From: Amaricoccus sp.
Lineage (GTDB): Bacteria > Pseudomonadota > Alphaproteobacteria > Rhodobacterales > Rhodobacteraceae
Reading direction: 5' to 3'
DNA: 64,000 bases
Assembly (NCBI RefSeq): GCF_017995835.1
Contig: NZ_JAGOID010000006.1
Location: 1-64,000, forward strand
Both the position numbers and the translations under genes were made by a program. Each line of letters starts with the position of its first letter. The first letter of the stretch is position 1. Below the pieces are notes generated by a model. It saw only the letters and a list, made by a program, of their open reading frames with translations. It searched no databases and was not told the origin of the DNA. Of this stretch, positions 46,901 to 55,153 are shown piece after piece.

Positions 46901-47051
46901 CACGCTGTTCTGGGGTCCGATGGCCTTCGCGATCATGGGCGGGCTCCTCGTCGCCACCCTGCTGACGCTCGTCTTCATGCCGGTGCTCTACACCACGCTC
47001 TACCGCGACGACCCGGCCGCCCCGGTCAGCGAAGACCCCGCGCCGACATGA
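43983..47051 (+). CDS. RND-family efflux permease (AcrB/HAE1-like)
   Basis: A 1022-residue inner-membrane proton antiporter of the usual length. There are two sets of hydrophobic spans with large periplasmic loops. The proton-relay aspartates lie in LALLVDDAMTTTDAI (TM4, near residue 400). The second half has LLPLGLIGVVGALLLFGRPLGF and LIGMIAKNAVILITQIEDE. It exports drugs, detergents or metabolites together with the upstream adaptor; substrate unknown. Its stop overlaps the downstream MFS start by 4 nt (ATGA), so all three are one operon. Confidence 0.93.
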   Translation: MMGPNLSGWAIRSRALTIYLMVVAVIAGGFAFANLGRDEDPTFTIKTMLVSAVWPGATMEETLDQLTDRLERRLEETTGLDALRSITRPGVTTIYVELEGPFPPEDVADVWQEVRNAVGDIRHTLPPGVLGPFFNDDFGDVFGIVYGFTADGFSDRELRDEVDRVRTELIRRAPDIAKVEFLGVQDETIFVEFLPDQVAALGLDYGQIFAAIAAQNAVRPSGVINSGLENLTLRVSGAFEDETDILDTPLVAGGRSFRLGDVANVRRGHVDPPAPMFRVDGEPAIGLAISMREGGDILELGAEIDTAMAAIVADMPLGVEPHLVSDQPVVVDRAIGDFTTSLYQAIAIILGVSFLSLGVRPGAVVAVAIPVTLATVFLIMQTLGIDLHRVSLGALIIALALLVDDAMTTTDAILRRLAVGDTVAEGAQWAYSRLAAPMLTGTLITIAGFVPIGFAESMAGEYTISLFQVVAIALIASWFVAVLFTPIVGGLILKPPAPGAQRQEGWLLRTYGRFLNLAISGRWITIAVTIALFALAVVGLGKVSRQFFPPSDRFELVVDFQLPRSSSIYASLDAVEQIEGWLAANEDVDHFSSYVGRNVVRFYLPLAILPPSDHHSQLVVMANGLDERIRLEEALDAWLVETFPEAVVRVSPLEMGPPIGWPVQYRISGPDVEVLRAEALKLAEVIASFPGARRVHFDWIEPARALVIDVDQDQARRLGLSSRQLSDALQTAVSGATVTQLRDGIYSIDVVARSDAEDRIALDRLANLQIPIPGGRTVALEQFASFRYDQEQPLVWRRDGAPTLTVLADVAPGLLPEAAVGAIEADVDALAAALPQGYRIETGGTVETSAESQEAVFAVVPLMIFIMVTLLMVQLQSFRAAFITVVLLPLGLIGVVGALLLFGRPLGFVAILGILALIGMIAKNAVILITQIEDERAEGLGVREAAVSAAKNRMRPLTLTAFSTVLGLLPIAPTLFWGPMAFAIMGGLLVATLLTLVFMPVLYTTLYRDDPAAPVSEDPAPT

Positions 47052-48250
47052 TGCGGTCCCCCGGGGCGCGCGACTACGCCTGGCTGTTCTCTGCCTACGT
47101 CCTCGCCCTGATCGGGACCGGGGTCGCCATCGTCGGGCTGGCGCTGCTCGCCTTCGACCTGTCGGGCGAGGGCGGCGGCAAGATCCTCGCGACCGCACTG
47201 ACGATCAAGGTTGCGGCCTACGTCATCGTGCCGCCTGTCGCCGCGGCGCTGACCGGCCGCACCGCCAAGAAGCCGCTCCTGATCGCGCTCGACCTCGTGC
47301 GCGCCGCGGCACTGGTTTCGCTCCCCTTCGCCACCGCCGCCTGGCAACTCTATGCGGCCATCCTCGTCTTCACGGTCGCGTCGGCCACCTTCACGCCCAC
47401 CTACCAGGCGCTGGTGCCGCACCTGCTGCCCGACCCGGACGACTACGCCCGCGCGCTGGCCAAGTCCCGCGTCGCGGTCGAGCTCGAGAACGGCCTGAGC
47501 CCGGCCGTGGCGGCGGGACTCCTGCTGTTCCTCAGCGGTCGCGGCCTCTTCGTCGCGGTGGTCGCCGCGTTCCTCGTCTCCGCCGTCATCATCGCCCGCA
47601 CGCGCCTGCCGACCCTGCCGCCCGCCCCCGCCGGCTTCGCGCTCTGGCGCATGACGCTGGGGCTGCGGCTGCTGGCGCGGCCCGAGCTTCGCGGCCTCGT
47701 GCCCGTCCACCTCGCCGCCGCCGCAGGCGCGGCGATGGTGACCGTCAACACCGTCGTGCTGGTCCAGGGCGATCTCGGGCTAGACGCCCGCGCCGCAACC
47801 GCCGCCTTCGCGATCTTCGGCCTCGGCTCCGTCGCCGGCGCGCTGGCCGTGCCGGGCCTGCTGGCCCGCTACAGCGAGCGGCGGATCATGACCGCCGGCT
47901 GCGCCCTCGTCGCCGCGGCGCTCCTCGCCGGCGCCGCGGCGGCGTCGGCGTGGACCGGTCTTCTGGTGGTCTGGGCGCTCGTCGGCCTCGGCGCGGCGCT
48001 CGCGGTGACGCCTGCGCCGATGATGCTGCGCCGCCTGACGCCGCCGCGCCGCCATGCCAGCGCCTACGCCGCCATGTTCGCGCTCGCCAACGCGGCGCTT
48101 CTCGTCGCCTATCCGATCGCGGGCTGGGTCGGCGCCGCGGACGTCACCCACCGTCCCGGCTTCCTCGCCCTCGCCGCGCTTGCGGCCGGGGCCACCCTCG
48201 CCGCCGCGGCCCTGCTCCCCACCGGCAGGCCGGCCGCCGCCGCGACCTGA
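47048..48250 (+). CDS. MFS transporter coupled to the RND pump
   Basis: A 400-residue permease with about 12 hydrophobic spans. The sequence resembles the MFS_3/enterobactin-exporter-like group: TFTPTYQALVPHLLPDPDDYARALAKSRV in the first half and LGLDARAATAAFAIFGLGSVAGALAVPGLL in the second. Two tandem Met codons allow a start at 47048 or 47051; 47048 gives the ATGA overlap with the pump gene. Co-expression suggests a joint export function; no substrate can be read. Confidence 0.85.
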   Translation: MMRSPGARDYAWLFSAYVLALIGTGVAIVGLALLAFDLSGEGGGKILATALTIKVAAYVIVPPVAAALTGRTAKKPLLIALDLVRAAALVSLPFATAAWQLYAAILVFTVASATFTPTYQALVPHLLPDPDDYARALAKSRVAVELENGLSPAVAAGLLLFLSGRGLFVAVVAAFLVSAVIIARTRLPTLPPAPAGFALWRMTLGLRLLARPELRGLVPVHLAAAAGAAMVTVNTVVLVQGDLGLDARAATAAFAIFGLGSVAGALAVPGLLARYSERRIMTAGCALVAAALLAGAAAASAWTGLLVVWALVGLGAALAVTPAPMMLRRLTPPRRHASAYAAMFALANAALLVAYPIAGWVGAADVTHRPGFLALAALAAGATLAAAALLPTGRPAAAAT

Positions 48251-48256
48251 GCGCAG

Positions 48257-49597
48257 TCAGGCGAACGCCGCGACCTCGGCCTCGATCTGGCCCAGAACGT
48301 CGTCGAGCAGCGCCGGATCCTCGCATTCGCCCATGATGCGCACCAAGGGCTCGGTGCCCGACTTGCGGATGACGAGCCGCCCGCGGCCGGCGATGCGCGC
48401 CTCGCCCTCGGCGATGGCCGCACGCACGCGCGCCTGATCGAGCGGCGTCGCCCCCTTGCGGTAGCGGACGTTGCGCAGCACCTGCGGATAGGGGTCGAAC
48501 ACGCGGGCGATCTCCGAGGCGCGCTTGCCGGTCTCCACCATCGCCGACAGGAACTGCAGCGCGGCGATCAGCCCGTCGCCCGTCGTCACGTAGTCGGTCA
48601 TCACGATATGGCCGGACTGCTCGCCGCCGAGATTGTAGCCGCCCTCGCGCATCGCCTCGACCACGTAGCGGTCCCCGACCGGAGCGCGCAGCAGCCGCAG
48701 CCCCTGCCCGGCGAGGTGGCGTTCCAGCCCGAGGTTCGACATCACGCTCGCGACCAGCGTTCCCTTTTCCAGCCGCCCCTCGGCGGCCCAGCGGTCGGCG
48801 ATCAGCCCCATGAACTGGTCGCCGTCGGCGAGCTTTCCGGTCTCGTCGAGGATCAGCACCCGGTCGGCGTCGCCGTCGAGGCAGACGCCGAGATCGGCCC
48901 CGTGCGCGACCACCGCCGCCGCCGCGGCCGCGGCGTCGGTCGAGCCGCAACCGTCGTTGATGTTGAAGCCGTTCGGCGTCACCCCGACCGGCACGACCTC
49001 GGCGCCGAGCTCCCAGAGCACCTGCGGCGCGGTGCGGTAGGAGGCGCCGTTGGCGCAGTCGATCACCACCTTCAGCCCGTCGAGCCGCAGGCCGCGCGGG
49101 AAGGTGGTCTTGGCGAACTCCATGTAGCGGCCGCGCCCGTCGTCGATCCGGGTGACGCGGCCGATGCGCTCGGGGACGGCCAGCGCCGGCGGACCCTCGA
49201 GCAGGGCCTCGATCTCCTCCTCGGCGGCGTCGGAGAGCTTGAACCCGTCGGGGCCGAAGAACTTGATGCCGTTGTCCTGATAGGGGTTGTGCGAGGCGGA
49301 GATCATCACGCCGAGATCGGCGCGCATCGAGCGGGTGAGAAAGCCCACGGCCGGCGTCGGGATCGGGCCGACGAGAAAGACGTCCATCCCCACCGAGGTG
49401 AAGCCCGCGGTCAGCGCCGTCTCCAGCATGTAGCAGGAGCGGCGGGTGTCCTTGCCGATGACGACGCGGTGCGCGTGCCCGCCGTTGGTGAAGAAGCGCC
49501 CCGCCGCCTGCCCGAGCCGCAGCGCGGTCTCCGGGGTCATCGGATCGTCGTTGGCGCGGCCGCGCACGCCATCGGTGCCAAAGAGTTTCCTGCTCAT
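48257..49597 (-). CDS. glmM: Phosphoglucosamine mutase
   Basis: A 446-residue enzyme converting glucosamine-6-phosphate to glucosamine-1-phosphate for UDP-GlcNAc, peptidoglycan and LPS. The N-terminal [14 protein letters not shown], active-site phosphoserine Ser102 in [17 protein letters not shown], Mg2+ loop CLDGDADRV, sugar-binding GGEQSGHI and phosphate-binding [12 protein letters not shown] are intact. ATG 49597 overlaps the folP stop by 4 nt. Last gene of the folB-redoxin-gph-folP-glmM minus-strand operon; converges on the MFS gene with a 6-nt gap. Confidence 0.96.
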   Translation of the reverse strand: MSRKLFGTDGVRGRANDDPMTPETALRLGQAAGRFFTNGGHAHRVVIGKDTRRSCYMLETALTAGFTSVGMDVFLVGPIPTPAVGFLTRSMRADLGVMISASHNPYQDNGIKFFGPDGFKLSDAAEEEIEALLEGPPALAVPERIGRVTRIDDGRGRYMEFAKTTFPRGLRLDGLKVVIDCANGASYRTAPQVLWELGAEVVPVGVTPNGFNINDGCGSTDAAAAAAAVVAHGADLGVCLDGDADRVLILDETGKLADGDQFMGLIADRWAAEGRLEKGTLVASVMSNLGLERHLAGQGLRLLRAPVGDRYVVEAMREGGYNLGGEQSGHIVMTDYVTTGDGLIAALQFLSAMVETGKRASEIARVFDPYPQVLRNVRYRKGATPLDQARVRAAIAEGEARIAGRGRLVIRKSGTEPLVRIMGECEDPALLDDVLGQIEAEVAAFA

Positions 49598-50622
49598 TTC
49601 ATGTCGCCTCTGTCCGGGTCCGGAGCGTTGAGGGCCGCCCACAGGGCGAACGCCTGTCGCGTCTCGGCTGCGTCATGAACTCGTATCACCTGCGCGCCCT
49701 GCCGCAAAGCCTCGAGCGCTACGGCAATCGAGCCGGGACCGCGACCGGAGGGTTCCGGCGCGCCGCCGATCGTGCCGATGAAGCGCTTGCGCGAGGCCCC
49801 GAACAGGATCGGACAGCCGAGCCCGTGCAGGATCGCGAGCCCGCGAATCAGCGCGAGATTGTGCTCGACCGTCTTGCCGAAGCCGATGCCCGGATCGACC
49901 AGGAGGCGCGCCCGCGGCACGCCGGCCGCTTCCGCCGCCGCGACTCGCGCGGCGAGATAGTCGGCGACGTCGAGCAGCACGTCGTCGTAGGCGGGCGCGT
50001 CCTGCATGGTCCTGGGATCGCCCTGCGCATGCATCAGCGCCACCGGCCAGCCGCCCGCGACCGCCGCCGGCAGGCTGTCGGGATCGTAGCCGAGCGCCGA
50101 GACGTCGTTGAGCAGGTCCGCCCCCGCGTCGAAGGCGGCGCGGGCGACCGCGGCCTTGCGGGTGTCGATCGAGATCGGGATGGCGACGCCGGCGGCGCGC
50201 AAGCCCGCAATCACCGGCACGACGCGGTCGATCTCCACCGCCTCCGGCGTCGGATCGGCCCCGGGCCGCGTGCTCTCGCCGCCGATGTCGAGGATGTCGG
50301 CGCCCCCTGCCACCAGCGCCTCGGCCTGGCGCAGCGCGTCCTCGCGCCGCAGGTGCCGCCCGCCGTCGGAGAAGCTGTCGGGCGTGACGTTGATCACCGC
50401 CATGATCCGCGGCCGGTCCAGCGAGAGGCCGCAGACGGGCGCCCGCGGCGCCGTCAGCGCGGCGAGCGCCGCGGCCGGCGCCTCGGTCGCCGGAACGATC
50501 CGCGGCGGCGCGCCCCGGACATGGACGGCCACGCGGTCGAACCACAGCGGCCCGCCGGCGAGCGCCAGCGCGCCCGGCGGCCGCGAACGCTCGGTTTGCG
50601 GGATCGGCCGGAACCAGGTCAC
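49594..50622 (-). CDS. folP: Dihydropteroate synthase
   Basis: A 342-residue DHPS joining p-aminobenzoate to dihydropterin pyrophosphate in folate synthesis, the sulfonamide target. Motifs: [72 protein letters not shown] and IRVHDAAE. An approximately 70-residue N-terminal extension ([21 protein letters not shown]) resembles that in related alphaproteobacterial enzymes. The start is GTG 50622, overlapping the gph stop by 4 nt; its stop overlaps glmM. Confidence 0.95.
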   Translation of the reverse strand: MTWFRPIPQTERSRPPGALALAGGPLWFDRVAVHVRGAPPRIVPATEAPAAALAALTAPRAPVCGLSLDRPRIMAVINVTPDSFSDGGRHLRREDALRQAEALVAGGADILDIGGESTRPGADPTPEAVEIDRVVPVIAGLRAAGVAIPISIDTRKAAVARAAFDAGADLLNDVSALGYDPDSLPAAVAGGWPVALMHAQGDPRTMQDAPAYDDVLLDVADYLAARVAAAEAAGVPRARLLVDPGIGFGKTVEHNLALIRGLAILHGLGCPILFGASRKRFIGTIGGAPEPSGRGPGSIAVALEALRQGAQVIRVHDAAETRQAFALWAALNAPDPDRGDMK

Positions 50623-51281
50623 GCGCGGGCGAGCACGGCGCTCACGAGGCCCGGAAGCTCGGCATAGTCGGCAAAGACCCCGTCCGCGCCGAACGTCTCC
50701 GGCCGCCGGGCGTTGTAGCCTTCGGTGTGGAGCAGGAACTTCGCGCCCGCGGCGCGCGCGGTCTCCGCGTCGGTGGCGCTGTCGCCGATCATGATCTCCG
50801 GCCCCGGGGCCAGCCGGTCGGCGGCGTGGCGAAAGAGCCGCGGGTCGGGCTTGAGCACGCCGGGCAGGCTGTCGCCCCCGGTCAGCGCCGCGACGTGCCG
50901 GCCGAGCCCGACGCCGTCGATGATCGCCCGCGCCGGCCGGTCCGGCTTCTGGGTGCAGACCGCGATGCCGTGGCCGTCCGCCGCCAGCCGGGCGAGCGCC
51001 TCGGGCACGCCGGGATAGGGCGACGTGCCGGTGACCGGATCGGCTTCGTAGTGACGGCGATAGGCCGCGAGATGAGGCTCGACACCGCCCTCCGGCACGC
51101 CCCCCGTCACCTCGAGCAGGCGCTCGACCAGCCGGCGCATGCCGTGGCCGACGAAGCCGAGCACCGTCGCCTCCGGCGCCGGTCGCCGGCCGATCTCGGC
51201 GAGCATCGCGTTCGCGGCGACGGTCATCGTCGGCGCGGAATGCACCAGCGTGCCGTCGAGATCGAAGACCAGCCGCGCCAT
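50619..51281 (-). CDS. gph: Phosphoglycolate phosphatase-like HAD hydrolase
   Basis: A 220-residue HAD-superfamily phosphatase. Motif I is LVFDLDGTLVHSAP (nucleophile Asp), motif II AVCTQKP, motif III KPDPRLF and motif IV IMIGDSATDAETARAAG. The helical cap includes GFVGHGMRRLVERLL, close to Gph. It would dephosphorylate 2-phosphoglycolate, though HAD specificity is hard to fix from sequence. ATG 51281 overlaps the redoxin stop by 1 nt; a GTG four codons upstream is possible. Confidence 0.85.
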   Translation of the reverse strand: MARLVFDLDGTLVHSAPTMTVAANAMLAEIGRRPAPEATVLGFVGHGMRRLVERLLEVTGGVPEGGVEPHLAAYRRHYEADPVTGTSPYPGVPEALARLAADGHGIAVCTQKPDRPARAIIDGVGLGRHVAALTGGDSLPGVLKPDPRLFRHAADRLAPGPEIMIGDSATDAETARAAGAKFLLHTEGYNARRPETFGADGVFADYAELPGLVSAVLARA

Positions 51282-51829
51282 CACGCCCTCCACTTGATCG
51301 AGCAGCCGATCGAGGCGACCTGCGCCTCCGGCCCGCGGCCCGTCGCCGCGATCCGTTCCATCGCCGCATAAAGCTCGCGCGGCGCGTCCGGGGCCGCCTC
51401 CCGCCCGCTCGCGTCGAGCCGGCCGCGATACTGCAACTCCAGCGCGGCGTTGTAGCCGAAGAAGTCCGGCGTGCAGACGGCGCCATAGGCGCGGGCCACC
51501 TCCTGCGTCGCGTCGTGGAGATAGGGGAACGTGAAGTCATGGGCGCGGGCGAACGGCCCCATCCGCTCGGGCGCGTCCTCCGCCCGGTCGGTCGGGTCGT
51601 TGGCGTTGATCGCCACGACGCCGAACCCGAGCGCGGCGAGCGCCCGCCCCTCCGCCGCCAGCCGACCGGCGATGGCCTTCACGTAACGGCAATGGTTGCA
51701 GATGAAGACGACCAGCAGCCCCTTCGGCCCCTTCAGCTCGTCGCGGGTGCGGATGCGGCCCTCGGTGTCGGGCAGCGCGAAATCCGGGGCGGAGAGGCCG
51801 AAGTCGCAGACGGGCGGAATGGCGGCCAT
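51281..51829 (-). CDS. Thioredoxin-like redoxin (AhpC/TSA family)
   Basis: A 182-residue cytosolic redoxin fold: APDFALPDTEGRIRTRDELKG, LVVFICNHCRYVKAIAGRL and AVCTPDFFGYNAALELQYRG. The reactive pair is CNHC (Cys44 and Cys47) in place of WCxPC, the pattern of the thioredoxin-family CNHCPYV group found in many bacteria. GCSIKWRA at the C-terminus is also typical of that group. Likely a peroxiredoxin- or disulfide-reductase-like enzyme; substrate unknown. Placed between gph and folB in the operon. Confidence 0.85.
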   Translation of the reverse strand: MAAIPPVCDFGLSAPDFALPDTEGRIRTRDELKGPKGLLVVFICNHCRYVKAIAGRLAAEGRALAALGFGVVAINANDPTDRAEDAPERMGPFARAHDFTFPYLHDATQEVARAYGAVCTPDFFGYNAALELQYRGRLDASGREAAPDAPRELYAAMERIAATGRGPEAQVASIGCSIKWRA

Positions 51830-51832
51830 GGC

Positions 51833-52759
51833 TCAGGCTCCGATACGCGCAGGCGAGGACGCCAGGCGCAGCGCCACGCCGGACGGCAGCCGTTCGGGGG
51901 CGGCGTCGCCGCAGACGACGACCTCCCCCGCGCCGAGCTCGCCGGCGAGCCAGGCCGCGGCCTCGGCCGGGCGGCTCGCGTCGAGCGGAGGCCGGGGCGC
52001 GGCGTCAGCGAGCATCCGCGCCGGGGCCCAGACCGCCGGGCGTCCCGCGCGCGCCGCCCAGTCGAGTTCGGCCCGGCTCGACGCCACGGCGAGCCCGGGC
52101 GCGCGGGCGCTGAGCGCCCAGGCCGCCTGGTCGATGGCGAGCAGCCCGATGCGGAACCCGGGCTCGTCCGCCGCCGCCGCCTGCGGCGTCGCCGGGGCGA
52201 CCGTCAGCGCCGCGCGCGGCGCGGCCAGCGCGGCGGCGAGCCAGGCGGCCGCGTCCGGTCCGCCAAGCGCTGCGCGGCCGAGATGGATCACCCGCGCCAC
52301 GCCCGGCGCGGCGGCGGCCTCGGGCCCGTGCAGGCGCACCGCCCCGTCCGGCAGCCGCCGGCGCACGATCTCGACGCCGAGCGCCCCCGGCGCGCGGTCG
52401 AGCTTCTGCACCCGGACGAAGGCGCGGACGGTCCGCGCATCGGCGAGACACCCGGCGGCGACGCGCTCGGCCAGCGTCTCGAGCAGGTTCACCCGCTCGG
52501 CGGCGAGCGCGGCGGTGATCGCCTCGATGATCGTGTCGTAGGACAGCACCCGGTCGACGTCGTCGCTCTGCCCGGCAAGGCCGGGCACGACCTCGAGCAC
52601 CACGTCGAACTGCACGCGCTGGGCGACGCCGCGCTCGACATGAAAGGCGCCGATCTCGACGGCGCGGACATGGTCGCGCAGCGAGATGCGATCGAGCGGC
52701 AGGCCGTCGGCGGCGGCGCGCACGTGCGGCGGCTCGAAGGCGATCGCTGTCTCGTTCAT
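51833..52759 (-). CDS. folB: Dihydroneopterin aldolase with long C-terminal extension
   Basis: A 308-residue protein whose first ~125 residues are FolB-like: DRISLRDHVRAVEIGAFHVERG, VLSYDTIIEAITAALAAERVNLLETLAERVA and VRVQKLDRAPGALGVEIVR. FolB makes 6-hydroxymethyl-dihydropterin, the precursor used by FolP two genes downstream. Ordinary FolB is about 120 residues; the extra ~180 residues here are alanine-rich, with alternating hydrophobic segments like an alpha/beta fold and no motif I recognise. First gene of the operon, divergent from the CAP-domain pair. Confidence 0.87.
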   Translation of the reverse strand: MNETAIAFEPPHVRAAADGLPLDRISLRDHVRAVEIGAFHVERGVAQRVQFDVVLEVVPGLAGQSDDVDRVLSYDTIIEAITAALAAERVNLLETLAERVAAGCLADARTVRAFVRVQKLDRAPGALGVEIVRRRLPDGAVRLHGPEAAAAPGVARVIHLGRAALGGPDAAAWLAAALAAPRAALTVAPATPQAAAADEPGFRIGLLAIDQAAWALSARAPGLAVASSRAELDWAARAGRPAVWAPARMLADAAPRPPLDASRPAEAAAWLAGELGAGEVVVCGDAAPERLPSGVALRLASSPARIGA

Positions 52760-52991
52760 GGGGCGCCCATGCGCGCCCCATAGCGCCGCCGGCCCCGGGC
52801 CGCAAGCGCCGGCCCGACCGCCGTCGCGGTCGCGTTAACCCGGCCGCAAGCCGGCGCCCACAGGCTCGTCTTGCCCGCCGCGCGTGCGCGGGCATCTGCT
52901 GCCGCCATCCCGGTCGCAGAACGATGGTTGACGACCCGCGGCCACGGCGCATCGTATACGCAGGAGAGCCGCCCGAACAGGTGTAGACGAG

Positions 52992-53618
52992 ATGTGGCGG
53001 TTCATCCCGAATTGGCTGGTTAATACCATGACGATCTGCCTCCTTGCCTCTGGCGCTGGCGCGCAGGACAGCCATCCGGCCCGATTCGATCGGCCCGTCG
53101 GCCCGGAAGGCCCGGACGAACGGCTGTTCCAGGAAGCGGTGCTCTTCTACGTCAACGTCGAGCGTCGCCGCGCCGGCCAGCGATCGCTCGCCAACGACGC
53201 GAAGCTCGCCCGCGTCGCGGCCGGCCACGCCGCCAACATGGCCGCGCACCGCCTGATGAGCCACCGGCTCGCCGTGCCCAAGGGCGGCAAGCTGGTCGAG
53301 CGGCTCCAGGGCAACGGCGTGCCCTACCGGCGCGCCGGCGAGAACATCGCCATGGACAAGGCGTTTCGCCTGGTCGGCCGGCCGATCTCGACCCGCGCCG
53401 TCGGCTGCGCCTTCACCTATGCCGACACCGGCGAGCCCGTGCCGCGGCACACCCACGCGAGCCTCGCCACCGCGGCGGTGACGCGCTGGATGAACTCCAA
53501 GGGACACCGCGACAACATCCTCGACCCGAACTTCCGCCGCATGGGCGCCGGCGCCGCCATAGATCCCGGCGGACCGGCCTGCGGCGACGTCTACCTGGCG
53601 CAGAACTTCACGGGGTGA
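52992..53618 (+). CDS. Secreted CAP (SCP/PR1) domain protein 1
   Basis: A 208-residue exported protein. A signal peptide (WLVNTMTICLLASGAGAQ, cleavage near residue 25) is followed by a CAP domain: VLFYVNVERRRAGQRSLANDAKLARVAAGHAANMA, RRAGENIAM, and GHRDNILDPNFRRMGAG with the conserved HRDNIL and RRMG patterns. Two Cys (Cys138 and Cys196 region) may form a disulfide. CAP proteins are extracytoplasmic with diverse roles, including wall association. Followed directly by a second CAP gene. Confidence 0.9.
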   Translation: MWRFIPNWLVNTMTICLLASGAGAQDSHPARFDRPVGPEGPDERLFQEAVLFYVNVERRRAGQRSLANDAKLARVAAGHAANMAAHRLMSHRLAVPKGGKLVERLQGNGVPYRRAGENIAMDKAFRLVGRPISTRAVGCAFTYADTGEPVPRHTHASLATAAVTRWMNSKGHRDNILDPNFRRMGAGAAIDPGGPACGDVYLAQNFTG

Positions 53619-53623
53619 CGATC

Positions 53624-54193
53624 ATGGAGCCATCTCGACGGCAAGCGACGGGATGGCTCCTGGCGATCTGCCTCGGCGCGGCGCTGCGGGCGCCCGCCCG
53701 GGCCGCGACCATCAGCGCGGACGCGCTCCTGTCGGGCGACGATTTCTGCGCCGCGCTCCTCGCCGGCATCAACAGCGAGCGCGTCTCCCTCGGGCTGAAG
53801 CCGCTGGCGCGCGACGCCCGGCTGACCGCCGCCGCCCGGGCCCAGGCCGGGATCATGGCGAACGCGCGGATCATGGAGCACGAGATACCCGGGACGCCGA
53901 ACTTCCCTGCCCGGCTCCGCGCCGCCCGGGCGCGGCCGCGCACCGCCGGCGAGAACATCCTGCGCGACAATCTCTCCCGCTACGACCTCGGCTGCGCCGC
54001 CGTCTCGGCCGACCTGCCGCACCGGCTGGCGCAGGACGTCGCCACCGTCTCGGTTCCGCGCTGGATCGGCTCCGCGAAGCACTTCGCCAACATCGCCAAT
54101 CCGCGATTCCGCCGCGCCGGCGGCGCCTTCGGGATCGTGGCCGCCGCCCCGGACTGCGGCCAGATCTACGTGGCGCAGGTCTTCGCCGGCTGA
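53624..54193 (+). CDS. Secreted CAP-domain protein 2 (divergent paralogue)
   Basis: A 189-residue exported protein with signal peptide (WLLAICLGAALRAPARA) and a CAP-like core: LLAGINSERVSLGLKPLARDARLTAAARAQAGIM, RTAGENILRD, and a final WIGSAKHFANIANPRFRRAGGAFG. The last motif departs from GHRDNIL and lacks its first His-Arg pair, so any metal or ligand site is altered. It starts 5 nt after the CAP1 stop (ATG 53624; a GTG at 53615 would overlap). Likely duplicated from CAP1 and then diverged. Confidence 0.83.
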   Translation: MEPSRRQATGWLLAICLGAALRAPARAATISADALLSGDDFCAALLAGINSERVSLGLKPLARDARLTAAARAQAGIMANARIMEHEIPGTPNFPARLRAARARPRTAGENILRDNLSRYDLGCAAVSADLPHRLAQDVATVSVPRWIGSAKHFANIANPRFRRAGGAFGIVAAAPDCGQIYVAQVFAG

Positions 54194-54209
54194 GGCCCCG
54201 CTCCGCGCG

Positions 54210-54980
54210 TCAGCGCTGCGCGACGCGGGTCGGCTGGCGGTAGAAGATATGGGCGCCGATCGCCGCGGTGCGGGTGAAGGTGCGCGACCACCCGGGCCGG
54301 ACATAGGTGGCGTGGAAGTTGGTCGCGCCGTCGGTGATGTCGCGGGCGCGGCCGTCCAGCATCATGCGGGCGATCTTCTCGGCGCGGGCCCGGGCGACGC
54401 CGCTCGCCATCGCGTCGGACCGGCCGTCGCAGGCATAGGAGAACTGGCAACCGCCGCCGCCGCCCGCGCCCTGCCGCGTCACCCCGCAGACCGTTCCGGG
54501 ATACTGCGGCGAATCGACGCGGTTCAGGACTACCTCGGCGACGCCGATCTGGCCGGCCAGCGGCTCGCCGCGCGATTCGAAGTAGACCGCCTCGGCCAGG
54601 CACTGGAACTGCGCGTCGCCGGAGGCCGGCGCCATCCCGTCGAGCGCAGCGAAGTCGAGCCGCGCCGGCCCCACCGACGCCGGCCGGTCGGGGGTCGGCA
54701 GGTCGGGCGCGGCCTGCCGCGCCGCGACCGTGATCCGGGAGGCCGCTTCGGCGCGGGCGCCGGCCAGCTTCTCGATCCGACCCGCCCCGACCGCGTCCAT
54801 CGCGGCCGACTCGCGCGACATGATGCGGGACAGCTGCCCGGCGGCGGCGTCGCCATCGGCGCCCGTATCGGCGGCGGCGCCACCGGCGGCGAGCCCGCTC
54901 CCGAGACCGGCGACGAGCGCCGCGGCGAACGCGGCAGGCCGCACGATTCGAGCCCAGCCGATGGTGGCGCGTCCGGTCAT
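54210..54980 (-). CDS. SleB/CwlJ-type cell-wall hydrolase
   Basis: A 256-residue exported protein: signal peptide within the first ~33 residues (FAAALVAGLGSGLAAGGAAA), a helical spacer, then the Hydrolase_2 domain from about residue 120: FQCLAEAVYFESRGEPLAGQIGVAEVVLNRV, GTVCGVTRQG and NFHATYVRPGW. The Glu in YFESRGE is the probable catalytic lytic-transglycosylase residue. It trims peptidoglycan. I used ATG 54980 (MTGRATIGW) with GAGAGGGA upstream. Converges on the CAP genes, whose products are also extracytoplasmic. Confidence 0.88.
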   Translation of the reverse strand: MTGRATIGWARIVRPAAFAAALVAGLGSGLAAGGAAADTGADGDAAAGQLSRIMSRESAAMDAVGAGRIEKLAGARAEAASRITVAARQAAPDLPTPDRPASVGPARLDFAALDGMAPASGDAQFQCLAEAVYFESRGEPLAGQIGVAEVVLNRVDSPQYPGTVCGVTRQGAGGGGGCQFSYACDGRSDAMASGVARARAEKIARMMLDGRARDITDGATNFHATYVRPGWSRTFTRTAAIGAHIFYRQPTRVAQR

Positions 54981-55153
54981 TGTCCCTCTCAAGCCCTGGC
55001 GCGCGACCCTGACGGGATCGCGTCGTTGACGATTTCGCGGGCATAGAGACCGTGCCGGCCGCCAAAAGTCCAAACGATTGCAATGAGTAAGCGGAAACCC
55101 GCCAATCGCGGCGCGCGCCTCGACCGGTCAGGCGGGACGAAAGGCGAAGGGAT

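Noticed and set aside
54940..54965. TTCGAGCCC resembling a tRNA T-arm
   Set aside because: It lies inside the SleB-type gene's signal-peptide region; no acceptor or anticodon stems can be drawn around it. No tRNA was found anywhere in the window.
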